A stretch of DNA of 64,000 bases, taken from assembly GCA_017539645.1 (NCBI GenBank), contig JAFYCM010000067.1, positions 1 to 64,000 on the forward strand, given 5' to 3'. A program made the position numbers and the translations under genes. Under the pieces are notes generated by a model. The model was given only the letters and a program-made list of their open reading frames with translations. It had not been told where the DNA came from and ran no database searches. Within the stretch, counting starts at the first letter, position 1. Every line of letters starts with the position of its first letter. Below, one piece after another: positions 63,780-64,000 of the stretch. This stretch comes from Bacteroidales bacterium. GTDB lineage: Bacteria > Bacteroidota > Bacteroidia > Bacteroidales > Marinilabiliaceae.

Positions 63780-64000
63780 CTACTTCGTAACTATCTCGCT
63801 GTAGTCTAATGTTGTGCGGCTGTTTATGTCGTTTCTGTTGATAATGAACGGCATACCGCCAGCAGGATTTATAGTTATGCGGCGAAACATTGGAGCGCCC
63901 AACACATATTGCGTAGTGCCGGGGCAAACGGGATAGAACCCCATTGTGGAGAATATAAACCACGCCGACATTTGCCCAGCATCGTCGTTGCCAGAGAGTC
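63780..64000 (-). CDS. GH92 alpha-mannosidase, 3' end only
   Basis: The gene runs off the right edge, so only the last 72 codons are present and the start is unknown. The visible part has LSGNDDAGQMSAWFIFSTMGFYPVCPG followed by GTTQYVLGAPMFRR, the highly conserved C-terminal block of GH92 exo-alpha-mannosidases, including the Asp-rich motif implicated in catalysis. These calcium-dependent enzymes trim alpha-linked mannose from host or yeast glycans, usually after export. The neighbouring BspA-like gene is co-directional but has a 271-bp gap before it. Confidence 0.93.
   Translation of the reverse strand, partial: LSGNDDAGQMSAWFIFSTMGFYPVCPGTTQYVLGAPMFRRITINPAGGMPFIINRNDINSRTTLDYSEIVTK

Overview
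The window reads as one contiguous piece of a Bacteroidales (Bacteroidota) chromosome, probably from a gut or oral commensal. This rests on several observations. There are at least nine promoter -7 elements of the Bacteroidota type TAnnTTTG (for example 5826, 7406, 30234, 36837, 51321 on + and 25347, 27593, 33617, 58355 on -). Purine-rich Shine-Dalgarno sites are not evident. The protein families are typical of the group: Porin_10, BspA leucine-rich repeats, GH92, a NUDIX-winged-helix sugar regulator, an NfnAB-type pair, and glycine/lysine-ended C-terminal tails resembling sorting signals. No rRNA, CRISPR array, integrase or transposase was seen. The species cannot be named from the sequence alone.

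Layout. 1-5.7 kb: a thioester-containing alpha-2-macroglobulin lipoprotein. 5.8-7.3 kb: membrane-anchored TPR protein, ribH, tRNA-Tyr. 7.4-11.8 kb: a tight operon of a PLP aminotransferase, LolC/E-type permease, miaA and a D-2-hydroxyacid dehydrogenase. 11.8-24.6 kb: a 425-bp gap with inverted repeats, then a 3786-residue secreted mosaic protein and a lipoprotein that shares its C-terminal-type modules. 24.6-30.1 kb (leftward): aquaporin, MORN-repeat protein, DEAD-box-type helicase, RsmF-like methyltransferase, nucleoid-associated protein. 30.2-33.6 kb: orphan rhaD, facing a two-gene unit of a PhnW-like aminotransferase and a TagD-type cytidylyltransferase fused to a Gfo/Idh/MocA-like domain. 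33.6-36.5 kb: a possibly decaying spacer, then NfnB/NfnA-like genes. 36.9-37.5 kb: trmD. 37.5-49.1 kb: nine leftward, closely packed genes (ACT-domain protein, porin, GH25 lysozyme, PlsC-like acyltransferase, prfC, GH73/LysM protein, ABC ATPase, ABC permease, UvrD/PcrA helicase). 49.3-53.5 kb: a double aspartic-protease-like protein, a divergent vWA / macrodomain-HTH pair, tRNA-Met(CAU), and a NUDIX-type regulator. 53.6-56.0 kb: GH94 cellobiose-phosphorylase-like enzyme. 56.2-58.3 kb: pyrE, a SRPBCC protein and apbE (leftward). 58.5-64 kb: a 1659-residue BspA-like repeat protein and the 3' end of a GH92 mannosidase gene.

How genes work together. The NUDIX regulator, with a perfect palindrome 44 bp before its start, probably controls itself and the GH94 phosphorylase behind it. 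The NfnAB-like pair should link NADH, NADPH and ferredoxin pools. Much of the window serves the cell envelope or surface: A2M trap, porin, two peptidoglycan hydrolases, acyltransferase, exporter, giant adhesin-like protein, BspA protein and GH92. The least explained units are the vWA/macrodomain-HTH pair with an inverted repeat in its promoter, the cytidylyltransferase-oxidoreductase fusion with its aminotransferase partner, and the giant mosaic protein with its lipoprotein neighbour. Promoter, terminator and domain calls were made by eye without any database search.
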